A stretch of DNA of 64,000 nucleotides, taken from positions 16,650,872 to 16,714,871 of the forward strand of contig JAJEKV010000014.1 of the NCBI GenBank assembly GCA_021234155.1, read 5' to 3'. Shown one piece after another: positions 19,728 through 31,555 of this stretch. This DNA comes from Isoetes taiwanensis. Its lineage: Eukaryota; Streptophyta; Lycopodiopsida; Isoetales; Isoetaceae. Position numbers and translations under genes: made by a program. Each line of letters starts with the position of its first letter. Position 1 is the first letter of the stretch. The notes below the pieces were generated by a model. It saw nothing but the letters and a program-made list of their open reading frames with translations. It did no database searches and was not told the origin of the DNA.

Positions 19728-20392
19728 CATTTTTGAAATCTTTCTATTTTCGTATTGAAGTGCTTACCCATCTGCATTTACGACATTCTAGAACACTCCA
19801 CTTCTTTGCAATATTTTATTAGGGTAAATTGTTTGGGACAACATTCCCTGCTTGTCCGGTGGATGCTGCGACCGGCGGCAGCCGAGAACAGCTCATCGAG
19901 CAAGCAGGGAGTGCTAGACCAGGCAGCTTACTATAACAATATCATAACTTGGGAGCCAATCAATTTGCTAAGATTCGTGACCTGCTACTCTGATGATGCA
20001 GAACAATCCCGGGAATCAGCAATCCGTGAAATCGTTGTAGCTGATGTGGTTGCATGAAATTAAGCCACCGGAAATTCCAGTGATCCAGTTATAGCTTTCT
20101 ATTTTTAGGTTGAAATGTTTACAAATGAGCATGTAGAATAATCTATAACATTCTATCTTAATTGGAGCACCCTGTTTGCAATGTTTTTGAAAATTTTTTA
20201 TTTTTATTTGAGATGCGTACTCATGAGCATCTAGAATATTTCTAGAACAGTCGATAACATTCTATTTTTGTTGGAGCACTTTATTTACAATATTTGTGAA
20301 ATTTTGTTTCTATGTCTAGATTGAGGTGCTTACCATGAGCATCTCAGAGATTCTACAACATACTATATTGATTGAAGCACTCTCTTTTTGAT
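19728..20392 (+). repeat. About 105-bp degenerate tandem repeat, interrupted
   Basis: Units share the order CAATATTTTTGAAATTTT, CTATTTTTAG, TTGAGGTGCTTACC, ATGAGCATCTAGAA, CTAGAACA, ACATTCTAT, TTGGAGCAC. One unit lies at about 19728-19815 and three more lie at about 20092-20195, 20196-20300 and 20301-20392. The 19816-20091 stretch between them does not fit the unit. It carries an open frame of no known family (end of 19755-20057). Confidence 0.7.
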
Positions 20393-20394
20393 CA

Positions 20395-20910
20395 GTTGGA
20401 GAGATGGCTTGCTAACAATGAAGGCAATGGAGCTCAACTTCTACACCAGATTGCCCGGCAGCTGATCTATGATGATGATGTGGATCTCCTGGCTCACACT
20501 CAGGCGGACATGCAACCGGCCATCTCGATGCCTTGGACACATTTCGCCAGGCGACTGACATGCACGTCAACTTGGTTTAGATCAAGGTGGTCGTCATATC
20601 GTCTGCATGCCAAGTGGTCAAACTGTCGAAGTGGTATCCAGTTACAAATATTTTGTAGTGGAGTTTCCATCTGCCATGAACTGAGACAATTCTATCTGGT
20701 TATGAGCCGCAGCAGGTTGAAAGGCACTCTATGCAATGCAGAACAACACCCACAAGGCGAGCTATATGATTGGGCCCACCAGTCGCACCTATTCAAGGTA
20801 CTAGTACCTATTCAAGGTACTAGTGCTTTTGTATGGGGTCGAGGTCGGGGGCCCAATGGTTTCCCTCGCCACATAAGCGGCATAAGTTATTGTGCTCGCG
20901 TATAACAAAA
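20395..20910 (+). mobile_element. LINE reverse-transcriptase fragment
   Basis: It begins mid-palm at LLHQIARQLIYDDDVDLLAH, the Y-x-D-D box with one alanine-to-aspartate change. HLDALDTFRQATDMHVNLV follows in a shifted frame, then YKYFVVEF and LFKVLVLLYGVEVGG. All are in the order of the LINE RT and its downstream linker, with several frame shifts. Close in wording to the reverse-oriented LINE at 13190-15167. A 19-base segment (CCTATTCAAGGTACTAGTA) is duplicated near 20786-20825. Boundaries are not visible. Confidence 0.75.
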
Positions 20911-22138
20911 TGGAAGTCCTGCAAGCCTTTAGACTATGCACAACCATGCAGCATAGTGTAGTACTACCATAGTGGAGTACTGCTGCAAGGAATGTGGACA
21001 AATTCTTCGTGCATTGGTACAAATGCAGATGGTGTCCCATTTCATCCATGGACCACTTTGAAAGCGGCAAAAGTTTGGAAGAACGTGAAAGCCTGAGACT
21101 GATCATGGGCCCAACTACAACTTCTTTTAATGGCCTAGATAGGAGGGTGCCCACAAGAACTGTTAAAACATGGCGTAAAAGCTGTTTCGACTTGTTTTTT
21201 AAACGAAGGCAAGATAGTGGCTATATGATCTAGAAGTTGATGGATATGAATAAACAACATCACAATCAGTTCAAGTGCTTCTTAAAAAGGATAAAATGCA
21301 TAGATATGGTCCATATGGAGTAAGTATTTGCTAACGTGTCAATGTGGTTTTTAATCCGTAGTTTGTTTAGTCATACAGGCTCCATATTTTTATTTTTTAA
21401 CTTATTTAGTTTGTTTATTTCTTAGTTTGATAGTTTTTTTATTTTTGCGATAATAGTCTTGTTGCTCCAAGAGCATGTCATGCTGATTTTGAGCATTATA
21501 GATAGAGAGCAACTATATCGTACTTTAACTTTGATGCTTTGCAGTTTTGTTCTGATTGGTTATTTTCGCCAAGACATTCAGCGCATCCATCCTTGGCATT
21601 CTGGCTTCTAGCCGCATATCCATCTGCGCTAAAAAACCTTTGAGGTCCTGTTGGCTAGCTGTTGTCCTTGCTAAGTTTCCCTTCTTCTGTTGGTTGGAGC
21701 CCATTTGATCTGCCATTCTGCTTTAAATGCGTGTGGTATGGGAGTTCTTTCTCTGCTCTTATCAGGTGTGCCTTGTTAGTAACCTCTTTCGAATTGATCC
21801 TGGCATGCTATGTTTTCCCTCTTTTATGCCCATTCATCAACAACATTCCCTTTTGAAATTCATATTTCTCATGTCATAATTGCTCTATCCACCTCTTCTG
21901 GGAGTGTTATTAAAGCCGGCTTGCTTGTGTCTGATATGATTGCTTACCTGATTCTCCATACCTTTCCTTGGTATGTCTCATTATGTTGTCTTTCCAAGAG
22001 ATGCATGATCCTGGAGGAAAGTTCGGATGGTAGGTTTAACCTATGATATCCGATTGATTGGCATTGGGTGACCCTCTCTGTATCGATCTTATCGAGTTTG
22101 GGGGGTTGATTGCCCGGTATAGATAAATATCCCACAGC
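20911..22138. other. Unassigned DNA
   Basis: Probably more decayed retroelement. A 63-residue minus-strand frame at 21525-21716 (MADQMGSNQQKKGN, then SQQDLKGFLAQMDMRLEARM) looks like a short helical, gag-leader-type peptide, but I cannot assign it. No other signal. Confidence 0.35.
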
Positions 22139-22430
22139 TTGGTGGATCGGGTACCAGTTGGTGGATCATGCCTTCACTATACTGGTATACGGTGGGAGTT
22201 ATAATCCTGAGTCCGTAACATAGCCCATCCTCCTTTTGGATGTTAGATCATCCATAGTGTCATCATTCTCCCCCCTTTTTTAGCATTTCCCGCATGTTAG
22301 ATAGTTCCAAAATTTTGGTGGTCCAAGTACCAGTTGTTGGGTCATGCCCTCCCTATCTTAATATACGACGGAGGTAGTACCTTTCTGTCCTGTAACTTGG
22401 CTTGTCCTCCTTTTCTTTTGTTACATCCAG
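22139..22430 (+). repeat. Divergent direct repeat of about 110 bp, 174 bp apart
   Basis: Copies start near 22139 and 22313. Shared pieces are GTACCAGTTG, TGG(A/G)TCATGCC, ATATACG-like, CTGT(A/C)AC, and CCTCCTTTT followed by a TTA(C/G)ATC. Divergence is high, so the duplication is old. Confidence 0.55.
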
Positions 22431-24140
22431 GGTATTATTGTACAGCTACTATCAATTTGCATTATAGTGGGTGTCTGATGGTACAATAGAATAGAGTACT
22501 TATCGTCCCATTGACTGGGCAGATCGTTGGACTTGTGTAGTACCCGCGAGTCTCTTTATACAAGAGGATTACTAGCGAGGTTACACTTGGATATGTAGCC
22601 ATTCTATGGGCTTATATTGTTCTTTAATTTCCCGGTACCCTGCTTTTCTTTGGCTTCACGGCCATGCGGGGAACGTCGTTACCTAAGGTTTTAAGCCAAC
22701 TTTTGGTGGGCTTCGTTCTTCCCACATGTATCTCGTTTCGAACTGTTGTTCTTCAAAATGCCCTTTTTAGATAATATTCTTGTTAATAGTTTTATTTATA
22801 TATTTGCCTTCCCTCCTTTTCCTGAACACTCTTTTTATATATGTGTTATGATTTATGGTTAGCATTCTAATAAGCTTATCCCTTCTCATAGTTGTGTTGT
22901 AGTTCCAGTGAATACTCTCTATTCAGTTGCTGTCAGATAAGATTAACCCACTATGGATATATTTCCTCCCATGAGTATCCACTCTCTATGCTAGCTCGTT
23001 TAAGACATGCCTCTATTACTGTTGTGATGATGCCATCACCATATTTCATTACCATATTATGTCTATCCATGTGCATCAACCAATTGTTTATGTATTTAGA
23101 CTGAGGCCTTTTTTTGAAGCATCTAGTCGATCAGATGCCTGAACCAATGACTCTATTGTTGAAATTAAAGCACCAATAGCTGATTTAACATATGCTACAC
23201 ATCCAATCGGGAATGTAGATAGAAATAAGGCTAAGATCTAACGAAGTTACAGAGCTCCGATGGCTGTGCCGAGCTCTAGGGCATTGAAGTTCTAGAGCAA
23301 GGGAGTCGGAATAATAGACAGACAGAAGTAATGAAATAGAATTTGGCTTTGCCACTGCCAAATACTGCATCCAGCACTGTACTGCCACCTCTCTCAGAGT
23401 CCCAGAAGTGCTAGAGTCCCTGGCTCTTCCGTGATGCCTCTTGCTATCTACAACAAAGATGCAATGCAATAGGAAGAGAGCTTCCTGGCAAAACACCCTC
23501 CCATTGTTCTGGATAGGGCCTCTTCTTGTAATCCACCGAAGGGGGACAATTTCGGTCTCGTTGGGCAGCTAGAGAGCCAAAACGGCAGAATTCAATGTCC
23601 TCTGGGCGTTCCAACCTCCCCTCATCGATCTGGTTCCTGATCGGCCATGCCGCAGCATCGATGCTCTTTTGGTTTTGCCTTCCAATAAGGTGATGCCACA
23701 TCATCATGTCATTTAGCCAATTCGTTAGGGCGGATCCCCATTAGGGTGGCACCTGTGTTTCCCACCTGCGCCATGTAAGCGATTTACAGCACCAGCAAAA
23801 GCCACCATTCCCGTTTGAGTTTGAACCCTGTGCCACGTTTCCATTGCTCCCGCTTTTCTTACCTGTTGGCTTCCGGTGACCGAGGATTGAACGCAGAGGA
23901 TTGAACGCCAGTTTTGATACGCCCTAAACGACAAACTCGGGATCACTTCTTCGGTTTTCAGATGCGGTGATGGTGCATCGAAAAAAAGTTCGGATGCGTG
24001 CCATGTCATTCAAATCGGTTGGGTGAAAGTAATGGGAACGGCAAAAGCGTTGGGTGGAAGTGCCATGTGGCAATCAATTTCCGGTAAAATACCCTAATGG
24101 AGATGGACCCTTACTCGTGAAAATTTGGGGAGAAGAGGGA
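22431..24140. other. Unassigned DNA with two unidentified minus-strand frames
   Basis: Two adjacent minus-strand frames, 24009-23725 (94 residues) and 23707-23444 (87 residues), are GC-richer than the flanks. They might be remnants of a gene or transposon; I recognise no domain. The second contains MMMWHHLIGRQNQKSIDAAA and a PPSVDYKKRPYPE stretch. The rest is AT-rich. Confidence 0.4.
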
Positions 24141-24156
24141 GGGATTCAGACTTTAC

Positions 24157-24280
24157 CTAAAGCACAGTGAACAGAGATGGGATGTTTCTCAGATCTTTGC
24201 TCGATCGCCCATCTCACAGCAGATTGTATACTTTCAAAAGATGGACACCTAGAATCCCATGCAGGAATGTATATATGAGG
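24157..24280 (-). pseudogene. Dual-specificity phosphatase exon, copy 1
   Basis: On the minus strand this reads IYIPAWDSRCPSFESIQSAV, then RWAIEQRSEKHP and ISVHCALG, followed by a splice donor G|GTAAAG (exon end 24157). This matches the plant DSP family that reads PTWDTR, then a helix AVRWA, then (F/I)HCAxGHGRS, where the cysteine of H-C-x5-R attacks phosphate. The HC half of the active site is present; the GHGRS half would be on a next exon that I did not find. A frame slip upstream of IYIPAW suggests it is already broken. Confidence 0.6.
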
Positions 24281-24387
24281 GAGCCTCTATACAAGTCATC
24301 TTTGGAAGTTTGCATCTGCAATCCACCTTGAAGTACATCAGCTACTACAATAGGATCATGGGAGGGGGCGGGGGATTCAGACTTTAC

Positions 24388-24512
24388 CTAAAGCATGGTG
24401 AACAGAGATGGGATGTTTCTCAAAGCTTTTCTCGATCGTCCATCTCACAGCAAATTGTAGACTTTCAGAAGATGGACACCTAGAATCCCATGCAGGAATG
24501 TATATATAAGGA
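24388..24512 (-). pseudogene. Dual-specificity phosphatase exon, copy 2, catalytic Cys lost
   Basis: Duplicate of the exon at 24157-24280: YIYIPAWDSRCPSSESLQFA, VRWTIEKSFEKHP, ISVHHALG, with the same splice donor. The catalytic cysteine codon TGT is CAT (His) here, so a protein using this exon could not be a cysteine phosphatase. Upstream, DPIVVADVPPGRLQMQTAKD is readable on the same strand and may be part of the original exon. Confidence 0.6.
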
Positions 24513-24594
24513 AGGCCCTCTATACAAGTCATCTTTGGCAGTTTGCATCTGCAATCTACCTGGAGGCACATCAGCTACTACAATAGGATCATCT

Positions 24595-26118
24595 ACCGAC
24601 AAACACTAACCTTCTCTGGGTCACCTCCTTTGTCTAGACGAGTCCTGATGGCAGCTATTTGTAGATCGCCTTCAAATCATCCCGAGAAGAATCCTTGAAT
24701 AGTCTAAGGATGTAGAATACCTAATATTGTCATTCTTTTTTTGTGTGCGATGCTTTCTACTAGCCACTCAACTCTCTATAGCAAGAGATTTTCTCTTTTA
24801 CTAAACAAATCATATTTAGACCATAGCCACCATCTTCGACTATTCTTGCTTATCTCAAACACTCATGGTGGGATCAAACTGCATGCAATCGTCGGTAAAC
24901 AATTTGAGAGCACATGACTCATACAAAACATATACTTCCAAGTATGTTCACCAAATATTTTGAAAATTCACCCCCTACACATGAAATGCAGTTCGCCCTT
25001 TGGGCAACCCAATACCATCCCAACTACAGTTGTTCAGTGGTTGGGAAATTCATGCAGATTATTGTAGAACTTTATATCATTTCTTGATATCAATAGTTTC
25101 TTCTACTTCTCTTTCTTGGAGTTTCATGCCTTTTTCTTATGTTATTATATTTTGATTGGGCTTTTGGCCTAGTTCTTATGTTATTATATTTTGTTTGGGC
25201 TTTTGAAAGTTTAGAGGACTGAAATGGAAGGGAAAGCATTAGCGTGGATTAAAGGAATGGTACAAATCGTCTAGTTTTTAAAGCTCTTCTTGATCGATGA
25301 GTTATACTTTTTGCTCACGAAAGGGTGTCATGAACACGAGTATAAACACAAACCCTTTAGGCTTTTAGTTACATTCATCAAGTGACAAAATCTATTGAAT
25401 TTGAATATCATGAATTGCTACAAAGTTAGTCACAGAACAAAACATGCTTAAATGTACATCTTGAAAGTCATTATAAGATAATTTGATCGAGTAGTCTAAG
25501 GACTTAGTTCTGCAATGGGGTTTCTAGATTTGGCTCAAGTTCAGCAAATACATCATGCAATGGAGTCATGTGAAGGGAGGCCCCATAATCCAACCATATT
25601 GTTGTATCCGAATTCAAATTAAAATTGAAATTTGATAATGCACTAACCTTAAGAACCTTACACCATTAGTCTCCGGCCTGCGGCCACCATTTTGAAACCT
25701 TAGAGAGCCCTAAAAATTGCTTGAACCCCGCACTCTACACTCTTTTACATGATGCCCCGATTTTCCACGGTTTTAACATGCGCCTCTCTTTGCTGGTGGC
25801 CTGAAAGCATTTCCATTTGCCTCATGCTTGGTTTAAGGTTCAAATTTTTAGCTCTATTGTATGGTTTCTCCATTTGCCTCATGCTTGGTTTAGGGTTCGA
25901 TTTTTTAGCTCAATTGTATGGTTTCTGTGGCCCACCGATCTCCATGGATGTAAGAAAAAAATTATTATGTTTTACATTCTAATTATTCCATATATATGAT
26001 AATGAACCTATATATATTACGGATCTTGAGCATAATAAATTGAGAAGACTATTGACGAACCAAATAAGAGCCCCAAGACAACTTAGAGTTGGTATCACCT
26101 TGCTTTATAAGCAAATAA
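24595..26118. other. AT-rich DNA with two short tandem duplications
   Basis: No gene recognised. A 39-bp unit (CTTATGTTATTATATTTTG start) is duplicated at 25136-25174 and 25175-25206. A 57-bp unit is duplicated at 25813-25869 and 25870-25926. Confidence 0.6.
25813..25926 (+). repeat. 57-bp tandem duplication
   Basis: Two adjacent copies begin CCATTTGCCTCATGCTTGG. The period is 19 codons and one plus frame stays open through both (LPHAWF..F.SSIVWFL twice), but no gene context is present. Confidence 0.85.
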
Positions 26119-26148
26119 CTAGTAAACGTGTGCCCAGCGTTGCTGGGC
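26119..26148 (-). mobile_element. Helitron 3' terminus (minus orientation)
   Basis: Read on the minus strand: a hairpin GCCCAGC-AAC-GCTGGGC (26148-26132), nine bases, then CTAG (26122-26119), with host T following. Hairpin then CTRR flanked by T is the Helitron 3' end. The element body extends to the right of 26148. Its 5' TC end and any Rep/helicase were not found, so it is probably non-autonomous. Confidence 0.65.
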
Positions 26149-27988
26149 TAATATTCGGACTTGTGTTTTTCCTTGGCATCTAACATTTTCCTTGATCAAC
26201 CTTTAAGAACCCACATCACCACAATCTTTATATGGGCCTTCAATCAGTATAGAAACCATCAATGATGCAATCCAAAACACATGTCTACAAAGTTTATGTT
26301 GATCAACCTTTAATTGAGTTTATGTTAATCAACCTTTAGTTGAGGTTTTAGTCAACATGTTGAGTTGCATCCGATGGGATTAAACGTTTTTGTAAATTGC
26401 TCACCACATATGTTGAGTTTCAGCTATTTATTACATTCAACCTTTCTCTTTTCCATGCAAAGTTCAATCTTATCCTTTGCAATATAGCATTCCACATTCC
26501 CTCAAATTTGGCACATCTATACTACAAATGTAGTTAAGATAGAAGTGATGTTGGCGCACAAACTATTCTGCGGGGGTAAATTATTTCCAACAATCCAAAA
26601 CGTAAAACAAAGTTGGAGCACAAACCATTCTAAGGCAGAAGTTGTTAATACACAAATTGTTTCCAGCTTCAAAAGGCCACCGATCCAAACATTCCATTGG
26701 TCTTTTCAAATACACCAAGAAATGATGGCCAAGAGGATATTATTAATGAAGTCTAATGTTTTGCTTGAGAGACTAAGGCATTTGAAGAACTGTCTTTTAT
26801 TTGAAACAAATCTATTTCAACAGAAGTACTACTTGGTTAATATAACTCATGTGGCATTGTAGATCCGAGATAGCCAAGACATACATGTACCTTGAGACTA
26901 AAAACAAAACAGGAGTACTTTGTGCACTTCGGAATCTCCACACATGTAGATGAATCTAAACGAAGTCTTTCTATGTGAAAACACATTCCCTGTTATAACA
27001 TGTATTTCAGATACAATTTATCCATTGTATGTAAATTCACAGTTCATAAGCAAACGAAATATGCAGATCATCTATTTCATGCATACAGACCGTAATAATG
27101 CAATCCTTATAATTTTAACAAAAGGTTTAACTTAATTGTAAGTTACCTGCAAACCACAAATGGCAATGAAAACCAAATTGCAGCTTGCTTCGAAAATGCC
27201 ACAAAACTACAAACTGAACCTGTACCTGCCCAAGAAGCTCCAGAAATGAGTTCCTTACCAAAAAAACATATTCTATATTTGTCGCTCTTCCTATAAGGTC
27301 GTAAAATCTGGTGTCCACTTTACAACTTATAGCAATGAATTGTACCTGCAGACCACAAATGCCAATGAGAAAAAAAATTGCATTGTGCTTCAAAACTGCA
27401 AGAAATGAAAATCTATGGGGAAACAAAGGCTCAGACCTAACTATTGGAGTATTCATAAAAATCTGCAAATTGCTGTGTACGCTCTGTTTCAAATGCTATT
27501 AAATACCTATTCACAATTACTCACAAAATTTAAGCACTTTGCTACAATTACTTGGTTTAGTTGGTCCATGCTTTAATCTGTAAGCATTTGCCATTAACTC
27601 AATCTGTAAGAAATTGCCATTAATGAAAGAGTTAATGCTTAACTCAGCTGGAGTCCACTGCAAATGCACAATAGGAACATGACTTCAAAAAAACAACAGC
27701 TAAGAAAAACATCTCAAACATAACATTGCTCATTTCGTTTGCTATAATAGTCTACTAACTTATAACGGTCATAAATAAATTCTTAATCAAAACGGTCTGC
27801 ATATGCTATCATCACAGCGAGCAGCAAACAAACACGGTAAAAAAAAATGAGTCTTTTTCACGATAATATGTTCAACCCTTAAAATAATTTACCTTCCCAC
27901 AGTGAATAAATTATCTTCAGCCTTTGCTGGCGTAGGTGGAAATTTGCTCAAAGCCACAGCAAGTATGCATGCCAAAGCTAAACATTCT
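26149..27988. other. AT-rich DNA, probably partly Helitron body
   Basis: No gene recognised. Around 27147-27190 and 27345-27400 a phrase (TGCA(A/G)ACCACAAATG(G/C)CAATGA) recurs about 200 bases apart, an old direct repeat. The open frames are AT-rich and not protein-like. Confidence 0.5.
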
Positions 27989-28510
27989 GTATGAACCAAT
28001 CATGATTTATGAGTAGAGATTGTATAAAATGCAAGCACTCTCTATAACGAAAGAGAAAACCATATCTACTACTGAAATGACAGCTTTGTTTAATGCAGGA
28101 ATCTACAACACAAAATGGAAGTATCAAAGGAAAAAAAACCCAGGAGCAAGCATTACGGAGAAGCTCCCACTTTGAATCAATAGAAAATGCATTTAGCATC
28201 ATACAAATAGGATTATGGAGTCACGAAACCCGCCAATATCATAGGCCGATGTATGAACCAATCATGATTTATGAGTAGAGATTGTACAAAATGCAAGCAC
28301 TCTCTATAACGAAAGAGAAAACCATATCTACTACTGAAATGACAGCTTTGTTTAATGCAGGAATCCACAACACAAAATGGAAGTATCAAAGGAAAAAGAC
28401 CCAGGAGCAAGCATTACCAGAGAAGCTCCTGCCTGAATCAATAGAAAATGCATTTAGCATCATACAAATAGGAATATGGAGTCACGAACCTGCCAATATC
28501 ATAGGCCGAT
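27989..28510 (+). repeat. 262-bp tandem duplication
   Basis: GTATGAACCAATCATGATTT starts at 27989 and again at 28251, and each unit ends GCCAATATCATAGGCCGAT. The copies are very similar, with few substitutions, so it is recent. Neither strand shows a protein I recognise. Confidence 0.92.
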
Positions 28511-29835
28511 TTTCCATGGAAAAATTTGTGACGAAGGCGAAACATCAAGCAGCATATCCCAAGTAAAGAGCTTAGAAAAACGGCCTTGAACCATCTTGCC
28601 CTGAATCGATTTACAGATTGCAAGAGCTGGGTTAACCTGCATCAAAGAAAATGTACCGCTCCAAATGATTCCTCCGAAACAAAAATGCTGATGAATGTGG
28701 CGACGATTCCCGACTAAAACCGACTAAAAACCATCTGGTAAGCTGGAAAATCTCCTGAAAATCGAAAATGAAGAAAGGAGGAGTTAGGGTTCTACCTGCT
28801 CTGGCAATTCAGTCTCAAAGGACTCAAAGACAATTGCTCAAGCGGAGCCGGAGGGAAAAAAGAACTGCTTGTAGCATCAGAAACAACTCTGGCCTAAAAA
28901 CCTTGTTATCTAAAGGATATCAGGAGGGGAGGAGCACGTTCCTCCTGTTCCCGCCTTGATCATGGCTAAGCCGTTTAACTCAGAAAAATTGCACCCAGTG
29001 TAACGGGGGGAGAGAAGTTTGCCGATAAACCAATATTTGAAGTGCCCTAAACGTCTGCCAACCCTAAACCGAGCCAAACCTGCCGGATTATCTATTCACT
29101 TCAAAAACTTTACGCTCCCAAAAATAATTCCGGTGCCAAAATCACGCTTTTGGCCGGAAAATGGAGTGTTACCGGCGGCCGGAAAAAGGGAGACACCCCA
29201 CCCCAAAAACTTTTTAAATAAGTAGATTATCTGATGAAGCTTGCGTTAGTTATACCAAAAAAAGGGCCCCGCGCGGGTGGTGGGGGGGGAGGATTTGACC
29301 TTGCAAGTCAAATGAGCTAAATGAACTCAACCAGCAGGCAGACACAGAGCTAATTGTCCATTTGTACAAATCTGAACTATATTCGGTGTTCAAACTATGG
29401 TCCAATCTGTAAACGCTATAGCATAGTCTTCGAGCTCGTTGAGTAAATCTATATTCCACGAATTGCTGTTTCCCCAGTGGTTGTGCCTCTTCTAAATTGA
29501 AATGGCATGAAGTTCTTCTAGACTGTAATGGCATGAAGTCAATAACCGACTAAAAAAACTAAAGAAGAGATGCAATCAAACAATCTGCTTTCATAGATGA
29601 TCATTACCACACCATCATGGTGAAATTGCGTTCCAATTCTGCCAGGTTGCATGTTAGTTCAGTACATGCTAGGTTTCCTCCTATCTAACACAAGCAAAGT
29701 AATAACAAAGAAAGGAGACCCAAATCCAAATAAACATGGCCTCCTTGTAAACACCTAAAAGAAAAGCAGCAAGATCATACAATAATTCTAACTAATTTAC
29801 TATACAGCATGTCCTTGATATGCCAGAACACAATG
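28511..29835. other. Downstream flank of trihelix gene, no gene recognised
   Basis: Mixed AT-rich DNA with a GC-rich spot near 29150-29290 (GGCCGG, GGGCCCCGCGCGGG). It may contain further 3' exons or UTR of the trihelix gene, but none can be supported. Confidence 0.5.
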
Positions 29836-31555
29836 TCAAACGACCTGTGTTCTGACATACTGGTCAACTAAACTGTACCATTTGCACCTTTCGGGCCTTT
29901 CATTCTCCGAAGATTTTTCAGAAGCCTTATACTCCTTGTATTCACTATAAACATGCTTCCACTTTTTCCTACAAGCTTCAGAGTCTTTATCAAAATCAGG
30001 ACATGCATTTTTTAGCCGCATGTAAACCTTTTGCCATAAATCTACACCTTGTTTAGGTGGTTTTGCAAACTCATCATGTAATTCTCCTCGAATATGAATT
30101 AGCGCTGGAACCCAGTGTTCTTTCCACCGTCCAGTATTGCTTCGACATTTCTCCTCCACTAATTCACAACCACTTGATTGCAAGCTCTCCTGCTTGACTT
30201 TTCGCCGTTTGCTCTTTTGAACTTGAGCAGCATTAGTATCATCATTTCCATTAGGCATGCCAGTGAAATTAGCAGATATTGCACCTGCCACTGTCCGCAT
30301 AGATCCTCCACTCTGCATACTCTTTGGAGCTATAGGGCAGTGCCCTGTTGCTCCTTGCGGGTACTGTATATGTAGCCAGTGATTTGGGAAAGCTCCAAAA
30401 GGCACTAGCGTGGCACCTCCTACAAGCACATGCTACCATTTAGAACTATGAGATATGAGAGCAAAGGAGGTAAATGAGAAGCAGCAAAAGCAGAGCCCTG
30501 GTTCCCCCTGAATAGTTTCAAGAACATGCAATCAGTCAGACCAAGAGAATTAAAACTGCTGGGTCATGCGATTATAACAGCGAGAGACAAATGTTTTTCT
30601 TCCTTGAAGAATTTCCATATGCCTTAGAAAATAAAGAACTTTATCCGTAAAATAGAATTTCAGAAAGAATTTTACCCTAAAAGGTTGTTATATGACATGC
30701 ACTTTGTGGACCAACTAGATGGTTCCATGGAAATAACAGTCCATATAATGCATAACCATAGCGCTATTCAATTCATACTCAATTATTTTTGTGGTTTATT
30801 ACATGCAATTATAATGATATGAAATGATCTAAAAACGTAAAATACACCACAGGTACGCACATGGTTTTAGAAACTCATGATGGGGTGTTAAGTATATGTC
30901 CAATATCATCTGATTGCAGACTATGGATAGGACTAATAAATAGCTACTGATTACACACAATGACATGATTTTCGAACAGAAAAGTTCATCAGGAGAAAAT
31001 TAGGTTATCATAATGCTCAACGTGAAAAATGTTGCAAATTGGAGAAGCAGACCTATGCACCAGAGCATGAAGAAAGTATAGACAAGAGTCATATTGAACA
31101 AATGATTGGATGACAGAGGCAATCTCAAACGAGCATCTGATTCAAGGAGATACAGGCGGATGTCAAGCAGCAAAGGCCGATGTCAAGGAGCACAGGCTGT
31201 TACATATATAATCTCTGCCTAATTATTACGTAAAATCTTCATATCATGCTCCTTAACATAAATTTAAGACTCTGTTCTATAATCAACTTCAACAGTGATT
31301 ATGTTATGTGGTTTAGTCAAATTATAAAACGAAAGGAGTACAGAGAGACCTGCCTGCTTGTGGAAAAATATTTCTATAATGAGCTTTTGTAGCGCCAGGC
31401 CAACTCTGCTTCTCCATCTCTGGCCATGAATGGCTCATGAGCTGAAAGTCAAGGTCACCATCCAAGTTAAATTCTTCCTTACCCAGGAAATCCAATACCC
31501 TGGCGAGGTGAATATCTTTGAGTCTTGACTCAACATATTGCCGCAAAGAAGCCAT
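29836..31555 (-). CDS. Trihelix (Myb/SANT-like) DNA-binding protein, two exons
   Basis: Trihelix (GT) factors are plant nuclear regulators with a three-helix DNA-binding domain related to Myb. Exon 1 (31555-31354) starts MASLRQYVESRLKDIHLARV. Exon 2 (30419-29836) has GGATLVPFGAFPNHW, a basic patch KSKRRKVK near residue 140 and then the domain. The domain runs from GRWKEHWVPALIHIR through DLWQKVYMRLKNACPDFDKD and CRKKWKHVYSEYKEYKASE to RCKWYSLVDQYV, with one tryptophan in each helix as in the family. The total is about 261 residues. The exons join in frame only if exon 1 ends at 31354 with a GC donor (CAG|GCAGGT). The nearby GT donor at 31349 gives a frame break. The stop follows the domain closely, and an alternative donor (ACAG|GTCGTT) near 29848 could add a further exon. 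The TE-rich surroundings say nothing on function. Confidence 0.7.

Larger units (their letters stand above)
24141..24594 (-). repeat. 231-bp tandem duplication
   Basis: GGGATTCAGACTTTACCTAA starts at 24141 and again at 24372. The copies (24141-24371 and 24372-24594) differ by scattered substitutions and small indels. Each carries one exon of a phosphatase gene on the minus strand. Confidence 0.9.

Noticed and set aside
21525-21716. Gag-like leader peptide on the minus strand
   Set aside because: Too short and without zinc knuckle or neighbouring pol.
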